This document shows positions 42,149-51,045 of a stretch of DNA of 64,000 bases, one piece after another; within the stretch, counting starts at the first letter, position 1; every line of letters begins with the position of its first letter. Source of the stretch: Solimonas sp047605265 (GTDB lineage: Bacteria; Pseudomonadota; Gammaproteobacteria; Nevskiales; Nevskiaceae); NCBI GenBank assembly GCA_047605265.1, contig JASGFY010000007.1:31282-95281 (forward strand). Reading direction: 5' to 3'. The notes under the pieces were generated by a model. It did no database searches. It was not told where the DNA came from and saw only the letters and a program-made list of their open reading frames with translations. The translations under genes and the position numbers were made by a program.

Positions 42149-42907
42149 TCATCCGCATTTCGACCACGCGCAATCGAGGCAGGTCGGGCAGCCGTCCTTC
42201 ATCGCCAGCTCGCCGCGGCAACGCGGGCAGCGCTCGGCGAGCACCAGCGGCGAAGCCGCGCCGGCTGGCATCGGAGCAGGCCCGGCCTCTTCGGCATGGG
42301 GATTGTCGAGCGGCAGCGTGTCGCGGAACTGTCGCGTCTGCGCGTAACGGGCGACGAGCTCCGCCAGCGGTTGTTCCTCGCCGTTCTCGTTCAGATAGCC
42401 GCGCTTGTGCAATTCCCGCTCGATCGCCCAGGCGATCGCCGCGACTTCGGAGTCGTGCACCATGCCCTTGCCGCTTCGGCTCTTGCCGTACCAGACCGGG
42501 CCGCGGTCCCAGGACACTTTGCGCAGGTCGGCGAGCGCCTTGACGAGGAAGCCGCCGCGCGCGGCCAGCGAGAGCGTGCGCATGGTCGCCGACACCCATT
42601 GATGCTCGGCGGCGGTCTGGCCGGCGGGCACGAAGAATTCGAGCGGCCGCTCGATGCAGACGCGCTCGCCGTTCCGGCGTCCGCAGACGACGCCGAAGCC
42701 GATGACGAAGTAGATCGTCTTGCTGCCGCTCGCCGAGGTGAGCTTGATCTTGGTCGTCACCGACTCCCAGCTGCCTTCCTCGCGGCGCTCGATGCGCAGG
42801 GTGCGCGGATCGACGTCGGCGGGCGCGTCGTTGGCCGATGCGTTCTGCCGCACCGACCAGCCGACAATCTTCTGCGTGATGCGCACCGGCTCTTTGGCGT
42901 CGCTCAT
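42149..42907 (-). CDS. nrdJb: Class II ribonucleotide reductase small part with TSCPD domain and redox tail (NrdJb)
   Basis: 252 aa. The central TSCPD-like domain (about 45-180; PLEFFVPAGQ, HQWVSATMRTLSLAARGGFLVKAL, MVHDSEVAAIAWAIERELHKRG) matches the second subunit of split B12-dependent ribonucleotide reductases described in Pseudomonas. The C-terminus CPRC...GCPTCLDCAWSKCG carries the cysteine tail that in one-piece NrdJ relays electrons to the active site. So the redox tail resides on this separate protein. It follows nrdJa after 16 bases. Confidence 0.85.
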   Translation of the reverse strand: MSDAKEPVRITQKIVGWSVRQNASANDAPADVDPRTLRIERREEGSWESVTTKIKLTSASGSKTIYFVIGFGVVCGRRNGERVCIERPLEFFVPAGQTAAEHQWVSATMRTLSLAARGGFLVKALADLRKVSWDRGPVWYGKSRSGKGMVHDSEVAAIAWAIERELHKRGYLNENGEEQPLAELVARYAQTRQFRDTLPLDNPHAEEAGPAPMPAGAASPLVLAERCPRCRGELAMKDGCPTCLDCAWSKCG

Positions 42908-42923
42908 CTTCGAAGCTCCCGTG

Positions 42924-45068
42924 TCACAGTTTTCCGTACAGGCCTTCCTTGAGGGCGTCGTAGAGATTGGCGGCGCTGTAGCGGCCGCCCTCGTATTCGA
43001 CGAGCGCGTCGCCCGGCAGCTGCACGCGGCTGCCGTCGGCAAGGCGGAACTCGTAGGTCGTCGCCGCGAGATCGACCTCGCGCACGAGCACGCCCTGATG
43101 CGCCGCCGGATTGAAGCGGAAGGTCGTGCAGCCCTTCAGGCCCTGCGCGATGGCGTGCAGATAGAGATCCTTGAATGCCTCGAAGCCGATGTCGGACGGC
43201 ACGTTGATGGTCTTGGAGATCGACGAATCGATCCAGGCCTGCGCCGCGGCCTGCACGGCGATGTGCGCGCGCGGCGCGATGTCGCCGGCGGCGGCGAACG
43301 GCGGCGGCAGGTGCCCCACGTCGACGTCCGCGTCGACCAGGGCGCGGTAGGCGAGCAGTTCGTAAGACTCCATGCGTACGACGCGCTTGGCCTTTTCGCC
43401 GGGCACGATCATGTTGCGCACGTAGCTGTGCGCGAACGAGGGCTCGATGCCGTTGCTGGCGTTGTTGCCGACCGAGGCGGCCATCGTGCCGGTCGGGGCG
43501 ATGGAAGTGGCGTGCGTGTAGCGCGCGCCGACCTCGGCCAGTTCGCCGACCAGCGCGGCGTCGAGCGTGGCGACGGCCTGCAGATGCGCCGAGTAGCGCG
43601 CGTGCAGCATGCGCGCCGGCAGCCGGTCGCCGGGCCTGTGGCCATCGCGCGCCAGCGCCGCGTTCTGCAGGAAGTGGCGCGGCGTCAGCTCGATGTCCCC
43701 GGCCAGCGCCGGCGCCGGGCCTTTCTCGCGCGCGAGCGCCAGCGCCGCGCGCCAGTTCTCCAGCGCCAGGGTCTGCGTGACCCGGGTCGTGAAGGCGAGC
43801 GAAGCCGCGTCGCCGTAGGCGTGGCCGAGCATCGTCAGCGCCGAGCCCAGCCCGAAGTAGCCCATGCCGTGGCGGCGCTTGCGCGCGATCTCAGCGCGCT
43901 GCTCGGGCAGCGGCAGCCCGCTGATCTCGCAGACGTTGTCGAGCAGCCGCGCGAACACGCGCACCACGTTCGCGTAGTGCTCGAAATCGAAGTGCGCCCG
44001 CGCGCTGAACGGCTGGCGCACGAAGGCGGCGAGGTTGACCGAGCCGAGCAGGCAGGCGCCGTGCGGCGGCAGGCCTTGCTCGCCGCAGGGATTCGTCGCG
44101 CGGATGTCCTCGCTGAACCACAGCGGGTTCATCCGGTTGTACTCGTCGATCAGGATGAAGCCGGGATCGGAATACTCGTAGGTCGAGCGCATGATCAGAT
44201 CCCAGAGCGCGCGGGCACGCATCGTGTGGTAGACGCGGCAGCAGGTCTCGCCGCGCTCGTCGACGGTGTGCAGCGCGTCGCGCACCGGCCAGCGGCGCCA
44301 GAGCGTCGGCACGTTGCCGATCTCGTGCTTGAAAGCCGGGAACACCAGCGGCCAGTCGGCGTCGTCGCGCACGGCCTGCACGAAGGCGTCCGTCACCAGC
44401 ACCGACAGATTGAAGGCGCGCAGGCGCCCGGCCTCGCGCTTGGCGATGATGAAGGCTTCGATGTCCGGATGGCTGATCTCGAGGACGCCCATCTGCGCGC
44501 CGCGCCGACCGCCGGCGCTCGACACCGTGCGGCAGATGGCGTCGAACACGTCCATGAACGGCAGGGGTCCGGACGTGGTCGCGCCGGCGCCGGCGACGTA
44601 GGCGCCCTGCGGACGCAGCGTCGTGAAGTCGTAGCCGATGCCGCAGCCGGCCTTCAGCGTCAGCGCCGCTTCGCGCGCGGCGTCCATGATGCCGGCCATC
44701 GAATCGTCGATCGTGCGCGAGACGGTGCAGTTGATCGTCGAGACTTCCGCCTTGAACGCTTGCGCGCCGGCATTGGCCATGATGCGGCCGCCGGGGAAGG
44801 CATCGTGCAGCGCGTGATAGAACGCTTCCTCCCAGCGCCGCGGCTGCGCCTCGACGGCGGCCAGCGCGCGCGCGAGGCGACGGCGCAGGCCGTCGAGGTC
44901 CTCGCCGGGCAGCAAATACTTGCTCTGCGCAATCGCCGCCGAAGCTGTCTGCAGCGGCAGCGGCAGCGGGGCTTGCGCGGCTTCGCGTATCTTCACGTGC
45001 AGACCGGAGCAAAGAACGTCGGCCCATCGTGCGCCTGCGGGGGAACGCCGTCCACCCACCTGGATCAT
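42924..45068 (-). CDS. nrdJa: Adenosylcobalamin-dependent ribonucleotide reductase, catalytic part (NrdJa)
   Basis: About 714 aa. It reduces ribonucleotides to deoxyribonucleotides using a B12-derived thiyl radical. The active-site loop is NPCGEQ (radical Cys and Glu), the first redox Cys is in INCTVS, the Gly-rich KAGCGIGYDF precedes it in the fold, and APTGTMA binds phosphate. The N-terminus is uncertain: the ATG at 45068 has no clear ribosome site, and a GTG at 44996 (VKIREAAQ) would remove 24 residues not needed for the fold. No cobalamin riboswitch pattern was found upstream. Confidence 0.92.
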   Translation of the reverse strand: MIQVGGRRSPAGARWADVLCSGLHVKIREAAQAPLPLPLQTASAAIAQSKYLLPGEDLDGLRRRLARALAAVEAQPRRWEEAFYHALHDAFPGGRIMANAGAQAFKAEVSTINCTVSRTIDDSMAGIMDAAREAALTLKAGCGIGYDFTTLRPQGAYVAGAGATTSGPLPFMDVFDAICRTVSSAGGRRGAQMGVLEISHPDIEAFIIAKREAGRLRAFNLSVLVTDAFVQAVRDDADWPLVFPAFKHEIGNVPTLWRRWPVRDALHTVDERGETCCRVYHTMRARALWDLIMRSTYEYSDPGFILIDEYNRMNPLWFSEDIRATNPCGEQGLPPHGACLLGSVNLAAFVRQPFSARAHFDFEHYANVVRVFARLLDNVCEISGLPLPEQRAEIARKRRHGMGYFGLGSALTMLGHAYGDAASLAFTTRVTQTLALENWRAALALAREKGPAPALAGDIELTPRHFLQNAALARDGHRPGDRLPARMLHARYSAHLQAVATLDAALVGELAEVGARYTHATSIAPTGTMAASVGNNASNGIEPSFAHSYVRNMIVPGEKAKRVVRMESYELLAYRALVDADVDVGHLPPPFAAAGDIAPRAHIAVQAAAQAWIDSSISKTINVPSDIGFEAFKDLYLHAIAQGLKGCTTFRFNPAAHQGVLVREVDLAATTYEFRLADGSRVQLPGDALVEYEGGRYSAANLYDALKEGLYGKL

Positions 45069-45198
45069 TGACAAGAGGGCGGCGCTTTCCGGCCGGAAGC
45101 GCGGCTCCGGCGGCGGCGCCCTCGACTGCCGCCGCGTCCCCGCCCGGCGGAGCCCAAGCGCCGGCGCGCCGGATGGCGCGTCCCGGCCATTCGGTGCC

Positions 45199-45235
45199 GA
45201 TCGGGCCTCCGGGAGCCCCCGGACCTGCTCCGATC
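45199..45235 (-). promoter_or_regulatory. Nested hairpin in the nrdJa leader region
   Basis: Outer arms GATCGG (45199-45204) and CCGATC (45230-45235) enclose an inner TCCGGG/CCCGGA stem (45208-45213 with 45218-45223). It lies about 130 bases before nrdJa in the 287-base gap shared with divergent pntAA. It could be an operator or a folded leader. I found no NrdR box and no B12-box. Confidence 0.35.
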
Positions 45236-45355
45236 TGAGTGTTATTCCCCCATTGTTCCGCTAGACTTGACGGCCGTTCGCGTCCTCGAGCCCGCCACAA
45301 GATGGGGAATGGCGCGGATCCGCCCGATTCCGTTTAGCGCTCTGGAGCATCACAT

Positions 45356-46480
45356 ATGCCGGTCAAAATCGCCGTGCTGAAGGAGACTCGCGCCAACGAA
45401 CGCCGTGTGGCGCTCGTGCCCGCTGTCGCCGACAAGCTGGTCAAGCTGGGCTGCGAAATTCACATGCAGTCGGACGCTGGCGCCGCCAGCCGCATTCCGG
45501 ACGCGGCGTTCAAGAGCGTCACGTTCGCCGCCAATCCGCAGGGTCTGGTCAGCGACGCCGACATCGTCGTCTCGGTGCAGCCGCCGGACGCTTCGGTCGT
45601 CGACGCGATGAAGGACGGCAGCACGCTGCTGTCGTTCGTCTACGCGCACAAGGAGCCGGACCTCACCAAGCTCCTGCGCGACAAGAAGATCACCACGTTC
45701 GCGATGGAACTGGTGCCGCGCATCACGCGCGCGCAGGCAATGGACGCGCTGTCGTCGCAGGCCGCGCTGGCCGGCTACTACGGTGCGCTGCTCGGCGCGA
45801 CCAGCCTCGCGCGCATCCTGCCGATGATGACGACCGCGGTCGGCTCGATCCGTCCGGCCAAGGTGCTGGTCATGGGCCTCGGCGTCGCCGGCCTGCAGGC
45901 GCTCGCGACCGCGCGCCGCCTCGGCGCGATGACCGAAGGCTACGACGTGCGCCCGGAGACCAAGGAACAGGCCGAATCGCTCGGCGCCAAGTTCGTCGAC
46001 ACCGGCGTCGACGCCCGCGGCCAGGGCGGTTACGCGCGCGAGCTGACGCAGGAAGAGAAGGACAAGGTCGCCGCCGTCATCACCAAGCACATCCAGCAGG
46101 CCGACGTGGTCATCACCACGGCCTCGATCCCCGGCCGCCCGTCGCCGAAGCTGGTCAGCAAGGCGCAGGTCGACGGCATGAAGAACGGCGCCGTCATCAT
46201 CGACCTCGCCGCGGAAGGCGGCGGCAACTGCGAGTACACCAGGCCCGGCGAGACCCTCCAGGTCGGCCAGGTGACGATCGTCGCGCCGCTGAACGTGCCG
46301 TCGCTGCTCGCCGAGCACGCCTCCGAGCTGTACGCGAAGAACCAGTTCAACCTGATCGAGCTGTTCGTCAAGGACGGCAAGATCGCGTTCGACTGGAACG
46401 ACGAGGTGCTGGCCAAAGCCGCGCTGACGCACGGCGGCGAGATCAGGAACGAGGCCGCGAAGAAAGCGGTTGAAGGCTAA
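45356..46480 (+). CDS. pntAA: Proton-translocating NAD(P) transhydrogenase subunit alpha, part 1
   Basis: 374-aa NAD(H)-binding domain I. It starts VKIAVLKETRANERRVAL and has the Rossmann motif VMGLGVAGLQALATA plus the segment DLAAEGGGNCEYT. In this three-gene form the membrane part is separate. It exchanges hydride with NADP(H) on domain III at the cytoplasmic face, driven by protons. GGAG lies 8 bases before the ATG. The three genes are 10-12 bases apart. Confidence 0.96.
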   Translation: MPVKIAVLKETRANERRVALVPAVADKLVKLGCEIHMQSDAGAASRIPDAAFKSVTFAANPQGLVSDADIVVSVQPPDASVVDAMKDGSTLLSFVYAHKEPDLTKLLRDKKITTFAMELVPRITRAQAMDALSSQAALAGYYGALLGATSLARILPMMTTAVGSIRPAKVLVMGLGVAGLQALATARRLGAMTEGYDVRPETKEQAESLGAKFVDTGVDARGQGGYARELTQEEKDKVAAVITKHIQQADVVITTASIPGRPSPKLVSKAQVDGMKNGAVIIDLAAEGGGNCEYTRPGETLQVGQVTIVAPLNVPSLLAEHASELYAKNQFNLIELFVKDGKIAFDWNDEVLAKAALTHGGEIRNEAAKKAVEG

Positions 46481-46492
46481 GGGGCTCCCATC

Positions 46493-46804
46493 ATGGAATA
46501 CACGACCACTGTTCTGACGGGCTTCGTGGCCCTCTACATCTTCATGCTCGCGGCCTTCACCGGCTTCGAGATCATCGGCCGCGTGCCGGCGATCCTGCAC
46601 ACGCCGCTGATGTCGGGCTCCAACTTCATCCACGGCATCGTCGTGGTCGGCGCGCTGTGGGCGCTGATCAACGCGTCGAGTACGACGCAGCAGGTCATCG
46701 GCTTCGTCGGCGTGCTGCTCGGCGCCGGCAACGCGGCCGGCGGCTACGTCGTCACCGAGCGCATGCTCGAAATGTTCAAGCCTTCCGACAAGAAGAAGGG
46801 CTGA
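46493..46804 (+). CDS. pntAb: NAD(P) transhydrogenase subunit alpha, part 2 (membrane)
   Basis: 103 aa with three to four hydrophobic helices (VALYIFMLAAFTGFEIIGRVP; FIHGIVVVGALWALI; FVGVLLGAGNAAGGYVVT). It forms part of the proton channel with PntB. The length and position are standard for the split form. Confidence 0.95.
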   Translation: MEYTTTVLTGFVALYIFMLAAFTGFEIIGRVPAILHTPLMSGSNFIHGIVVVGALWALINASSTTQQVIGFVGVLLGAGNAAGGYVVTERMLEMFKPSDKKKG

Positions 46805-46814
46805 GGGGGCCGCC

Positions 46815-48233
46815 ATGAATGCTGCACTGATCATCGACGCGAGCTACTTCGTCGCCGCGTTCCTCTTCATCTTCGGCCTCAAGCGCATGTCGAGCCCGGT
46901 CACGGCCTCGACCGGCATCCGCTGGGCCGGCTGGGGCATGGTCGTCGCCGTGCTCGCCAGCTTCCTCTACGTCGTCGACGTCGAACCGGACGCCAAACCA
47001 TTCCTGATCACCAACGTCGTCCTCGCCGTCATCGCCCTCGTGCTCGGCCTCGGCTGGGCATGGTGGAGCGGCAAGAAAGTGGCGATGACGGCCATGCCGC
47101 AGATGGTCGCGCTGTACAACGGCATGGGCGGCGGCGCGGCGGCGGCGATCGCGGCGATCGAGCTGTTCGGGCACAAGGCGCACGTCGGCGTCGGCCTCGG
47201 CCTCGCCGTGCTCGGCGGCCTGATCGGCTCGATCTCGCTGGCAGGCAGCCTGATCGCCTGGGGCAAGCTCGACGGCCGCATCAACAAGACGCTGCGCCTG
47301 ACCGGCCTGCAGGCGATCAACGGCACGCTGCTGCTGATCCTCGTCGTCATCGGCGCGTACATCGTTTACACGCATGGCCAGGTGCCGGTCGCGGCGCTCG
47401 CCGTGTTCTTCGCGCTGGCGCTGTTCTACGGCGTGATGATGACGATGCCGATCGGCGGCGCCGACATGCCTGTCGTCATCTCGCTGTACAACGCCTTTAC
47501 CGGCCTGGCGGTCGGCTTCGAAGGCTACGTGCTGAACAACCCGGCGCTGATGATCGCCGGCATGGTGGTCGGTTCGGCCGGCACGCTGCTGACGCTCTTG
47601 ATGGCCAAGGCCATGAACCGCTCGGTGGCCAACGTGCTGTTCAGCAACTTCGGCGCCGCCGGCGACGAGCAGCAGGGCGAGATCAGCGGCAGCATGAAGC
47701 CGGTCGACGCGGGCGATGCCGGCATCAACATGCGCTATGCCAGCAAGGTCATCATCGCGCCGGGCTACGGCCTCGCCGTGGCGCAGGCGCAGCACAAGCT
47801 TTATGAATTCGTGAAGCTGATCCAGGACGCCGGCGTCGAAGTGAAGTTCGCCATCCATCCGGTCGCCGGCCGCATGCCGGGCCACATGAACGTGCTGCTC
47901 GCCGAAGCCGGCGTGCCGTACGACATCATCTACGACATGGAAGACATCAACAACGAGTTCAAGGAAGCCGACGTCGCCATCGTCATCGGCGCCAACGACA
48001 CCGTGAATCCGGCGGCGCGCACCAATAAAAGCTCGCCGATCTACGGCATGCCGATCCTCAACGTCGACCAGGCCAAGCAGGTCTACGTCGTCAAGCGCGG
48101 CCAGGGCAAGGGCTACTCGGGCGTCGAGAACGAGCTGTTCTTCCGCGACAACTGCAACATGGTCTACGGCGATGCGCAAAAGGTCATGGTGCAGATGATC
48201 CAGGCCGTGAAGTCGCTCGAAGGCGGCCACTGA
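46815..48233 (+). CDS. pntB: NAD(P) transhydrogenase subunit beta
   Basis: 472 aa. The N-terminal half (about 1-260) is membrane-embedded with about eight helices including GGADMPVVISLYNAFTG. The C-terminal half is the NADP(H)-binding domain III with GYGLAVAQAQ, VAGRMPGHMNVLLAEA and IGANDTVNPAA. It makes NADPH from NADH using the proton gradient. A terminator follows. Confidence 0.97.
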   Translation: MNAALIIDASYFVAAFLFIFGLKRMSSPVTASTGIRWAGWGMVVAVLASFLYVVDVEPDAKPFLITNVVLAVIALVLGLGWAWWSGKKVAMTAMPQMVALYNGMGGGAAAAIAAIELFGHKAHVGVGLGLAVLGGLIGSISLAGSLIAWGKLDGRINKTLRLTGLQAINGTLLLILVVIGAYIVYTHGQVPVAALAVFFALALFYGVMMTMPIGGADMPVVISLYNAFTGLAVGFEGYVLNNPALMIAGMVVGSAGTLLTLLMAKAMNRSVANVLFSNFGAAGDEQQGEISGSMKPVDAGDAGINMRYASKVIIAPGYGLAVAQAQHKLYEFVKLIQDAGVEVKFAIHPVAGRMPGHMNVLLAEAGVPYDIIYDMEDINNEFKEADVAIVIGANDTVNPAARTNKSSPIYGMPILNVDQAKQVYVVKRGQGKGYSGVENELFFRDNCNMVYGDAQKVMVQMIQAVKSLEGGH

Positions 48234-48256
48234 GCCCGCCGCTGCGACAACGGGAA

Positions 48257-48279
48257 GGCCGCCTCCGGGCGGCTTTCTT
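48257..48279 (+). terminator. Intrinsic terminator after pntB
   Basis: GCCGCC/GGCGGC stem (48258-48263 with 48268-48273), loop TCCG, followed by TTTCTT. Confidence 0.8.
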
Positions 48280-48389
48280 CATTGGGGGGCGCAGGCATCG
48301 TCGCCGTAGGCGCGCACCGGCATGCGTTATGCTGCGGTTACGGCGTTCGACGCCCTTCGCCGCTCCCGCTTTCCGGACCCGCCCCGCTC

Positions 48390-49136
48390 ATGACCACCCG
48401 TGCCGCGACCACGCAACCCGCCTTCCGCTACTACGACTTCCTGCTCGGCGGCACCGTCGCCGTGCTGCTGTGCTCGAACCTGATCGGTCCCGGCAAGATC
48501 TGCGAGATCCAGCTGCCATATTTCGGCGCATTCGGATTCTCGGCCGGCAACCTGTTCTTCCCCATCGGTTACATCTTCGGCGACGTGCTCACCGAGGTGT
48601 ACGGCTACGCGCGCGCGCGCCGCGCGATCTGGGCCGGCTTCGGCGCGATGCTGTTCGCCACGTTCATGACCTACGCCGTGCTGAACATGCCGACGGCGAA
48701 CGATCCGTACAACCAGACGCTGCAGCCGGCGCTCGAGGTCGCGCTCGGCAACACCTGGCGCATCGTCGTCGCGAGCATGGCGGCCTACTGGGTCGGCGAC
48801 TTCCTCAACTCCTACGTGATGGCGAAGATGAAGGTGTGGACGCAAGGCAAGCACCTGTGGACGCGCACGATCGGGTCGACGATCTGCGGCCAGTTCGCCG
48901 ATTCCGCGCTGTTCTATCCGATCGCCTTCGCCGGCCTGTGGAGCTTCAGCTCGCTGGTCGGCGTGATCATGTTCAATTTCGTGTTCAAGGTCTGCGTCGA
49001 AGTCGTGATGACGCCGCTGACGTACAAGATCGTCGGCGCGTTGAAGCGCGTCGAGGGTGTCGACACCTTCGACACCGATACGCGCTTCACGCCGTTTTCA
49101 CTACGCGATGAAGGCGAGGTTCGGCAGCGCGACTGA
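48390..49136 (+). CDS. yhhQ: Queuosine precursor transporter (YhhQ/DUF165)
   Basis: 248-aa inner-membrane ECF-S-like carrier for preQ0/preQ1 used in tRNA queuosine synthesis. It has about six helices, with the family motifs GNLFFPIGYIFGDVLTEVYG and GSTICGQFADSALFYPIAF. The ATG at 48390 gives the usual short N-terminal tail. It stands alone, convergent with the AraC regulator. Confidence 0.92.
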   Translation: MTTRAATTQPAFRYYDFLLGGTVAVLLCSNLIGPGKICEIQLPYFGAFGFSAGNLFFPIGYIFGDVLTEVYGYARARRAIWAGFGAMLFATFMTYAVLNMPTANDPYNQTLQPALEVALGNTWRIVVASMAAYWVGDFLNSYVMAKMKVWTQGKHLWTRTIGSTICGQFADSALFYPIAFAGLWSFSSLVGVIMFNFVFKVCVEVVMTPLTYKIVGALKRVEGVDTFDTDTRFTPFSLRDEGEVRQRD

Positions 49137-49148
49137 GCGGTTAACTCT

Positions 49149-49172
49149 GCATCAAACAGCGCTGTTTGATGC
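49149..49172. repeat. Perfect 24-bp palindrome between convergent genes
   Basis: GCATCAAACAGC at 49149-49160 is followed immediately by its exact complement (49161-49172). It lies 13 bases past the yhhQ stop and 80 bases past the end of the AraC gene. There is no T-run on either side, so it is not a standard terminator; it could be an operator or a recombination or repeat relic. Confidence 0.7.
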
Positions 49173-49251
49173 CAACGAGAAAAGCGTGAGGCCGGCTACG
49201 ACCGAACGGTCCATTCCGACGACCGCCCGCGATTCCATCCGGCCGCATACA

Positions 49252-50163
49252 TCAAGAGCCTGTACGTTGCGCTTGATCCCCGCGCTCCGAATGCAGCGAA
49301 TGCCGCTCGGCCATGTAGCGCGCGGGTGAAGTCCCCAGCACTTTGCGAAACATCGTGACGAAACTTGGGACGCTTTCGTAACCAAGATCGGCGGAGACCT
49401 GCTGGATGGACGACCCGGCGGCGAGCCACTTCACCGCGAACAGCACACTGAGTTGTTGCCGCCAGCGGCCGAAGCTCATGCCGGTCTCGCGCTGGATCAT
49501 GCGTGTCAGCGTGCGTTCGCTGAGCCCGACGCGGCGCGCCCAGACCTCCATCAGGCTGCGGTCCGCCGGCGTTGCCATCATCTGCTCCGCCATTTTTCGC
49601 AGGCGTGCGTCCGTCGGCATCGGCAGATGAAGATCGGCGATTTTCGCGCGCGCCATTTCATCTAGCAGCACATCCATCAGCCGCGATTCCGCGCCACCCT
49701 CCGGATACAGCAACGGCAGTTCCGCCGAGCGCGCCAGCAGTTCCCGCAGCAAAGGCGTTACCGAAACGGCGCAGCACGCGCGCGGCAGACCGGCGCCGAC
49801 TCCGGATTCGACGAAGGCGCCGTAGCCTTTCAGCGCGCCGGTCACCTTGATCGAGTGCACGGCGCCGCCCGGGATCCAGATGGCACTGCGCGGCGGCACA
49901 ATCCAGAGGCTGCCTTCGACTTCGCAACTGAGCGCGCCTTCCAGCACCAGGATGATCTGGCTCTTGTGATGGTGATGCGGCTCCAGTTCCAACCGGCCCA
50001 CTTCCGCTATCGCCACGCCGAAGCACACGACGCGGCGCGGCACGTCGTCGGGTTCCGTCCAGTTCGAATCGTTGGCGGGATCACGCAACAACGGCACGGT
50101 CGAGCCCTGTCTGCGATTGGCGGGATTGCAGAATATTTTGACCGAATTAAGGAATGACGCCAT
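49252..50163 (-). CDS. AraC-family transcriptional regulator
   Basis: 303 aa with an N-terminal cupin-like sensing domain (residues 35-130; HHHHKSQIILVLEG, PPRSAIWIPGGAVH) and a C-terminal double helix-turn-helix (about 190-290; SLMEVWARRVGLSERTLTRMIQRETG and IQQVSADLGYESVPSFVTMFRKVLG, the AraC signature). It is divergent from the methyltransferase gene across 87 bases, so it probably controls that gene and itself. Its base composition looks less GC-rich than the surrounding core genes. Confidence 0.92.
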   Translation of the reverse strand: MASFLNSVKIFCNPANRRQGSTVPLLRDPANDSNWTEPDDVPRRVVCFGVAIAEVGRLELEPHHHHKSQIILVLEGALSCEVEGSLWIVPPRSAIWIPGGAVHSIKVTGALKGYGAFVESGVGAGLPRACCAVSVTPLLRELLARSAELPLLYPEGGAESRLMDVLLDEMARAKIADLHLPMPTDARLRKMAEQMMATPADRSLMEVWARRVGLSERTLTRMIQRETGMSFGRWRQQLSVLFAVKWLAAGSSIQQVSADLGYESVPSFVTMFRKVLGTSPARYMAERHSLHSERGDQAQRTGS

Positions 50164-50250
50164 ATCCGGCCATCACTACGCTGCACGGCAATCCGCGCTG
50201 CCGCTTTCCTGCCGGCGCGATTCGACCTTTCCCATCGAAGAGGTGAGCCA

Positions 50251-50937
50251 ATGAATTCCCTGACGAGCGGGCCTGTGGCCGCGACCCTGAAGCGCCTGCA
50301 TCAAGAGGCGGAGGACGCGGACCGCGAGCACGTCGCCGCGTTTATGGCGCTGCTCGAAGAGCCGGAAGCGACGATGAGCACGGTGATCGCCAAGGTATTG
50401 GCCACGGAACACGACTACCGCGCGAATGCCGCCAGAAATGTCGAGCGATTCCTCGCTGTCTCGCCCGCCTACGGACGCTTTCTGTACATGACGGCGCGTG
50501 CCTGCAAGGCAAAACGTGTCGTCGAATTTGGCACCTCGATGGGGATTTCGACCCTGTATCTCGCCGCCGCGCTTCGCGACAACGGCGGCGGCCGTCTGGT
50601 CACCGCCGAGCTGCAGCACGACAAGGTGCTGCGGGCGCGCGCCAATCTGAAGGTGGCGGGCCTCGATGATCTGGTCGAAATCCGCGAGGGCGATGCGCTC
50701 GAAACCCTTGCGCAGCTGGATGCCGATATCGATCTGCTTCTGATGGACGGCGCGATTCCGCTCTACCTGCAGGTGCTGAAAGTCGTCGAGCCGCACCTGC
50801 GATCCGGTTCCGTCGTTCTCGCCGAGAATGCGTTCGACACCGGCTATCTCGATCATGTCCGTGACCGCGCGGGGCACTATCTGTCGCAGCCCCTGCCCGA
50901 CGCGCAGCGCGGCAACGAATTTAGTCTCAGACTCTAG
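50251..50937 (+). CDS. SAM-dependent O-methyltransferase-like protein
   Basis: 228 aa of the class I, COMT-like O-methyltransferase type (family 3). The SAM site is VVEFGTSMGISTLYLA, followed by the acidic VTAELQHDK, EGDALETL and LLMDGAIPLYL, where the usual metal-binding Asp pair appears reduced. GAGG lies 8 bases before the ATG. It is divergent from an AraC regulator; the methyl acceptor is unknown. Confidence 0.85.
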   Translation: MNSLTSGPVAATLKRLHQEAEDADREHVAAFMALLEEPEATMSTVIAKVLATEHDYRANAARNVERFLAVSPAYGRFLYMTARACKAKRVVEFGTSMGISTLYLAAALRDNGGGRLVTAELQHDKVLRARANLKVAGLDDLVEIREGDALETLAQLDADIDLLLMDGAIPLYLQVLKVVEPHLRSGSVVLAENAFDTGYLDHVRDRAGHYLSQPLPDAQRGNEFSLRL

Positions 50938-51045
50938 CGAGACGCCGGATAAGCGCTCATGGTACGAAGCCGACGCATGCGCGAAAGCGCGTCTGGCGGA
51001 TGAATACCGTATCCGTTCCGCGCAGCGCCGATGTGCTTCAGGTCC

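Noticed and set aside
43891..45300. Alternative 469-codon minus-strand frame over nrdJa
   Set aside because: Arg/Ala-rich shadow of nrdJa in another frame; the NrdJ motifs are all in the annotated frame.
45069..45355. Cobalamin riboswitch upstream of the B12-dependent reductase
   Set aside because: I looked for the conserved B12-box and aptamer core and did not find them; only an unrelated nested hairpin is present.
48301..48389. Longer N-terminus for the YhhQ transporter
   Set aside because: An upstream in-frame start exists but would add an Arg- and Pro-rich leader unlike the family. The ATG at 48390 gives the usual topology.
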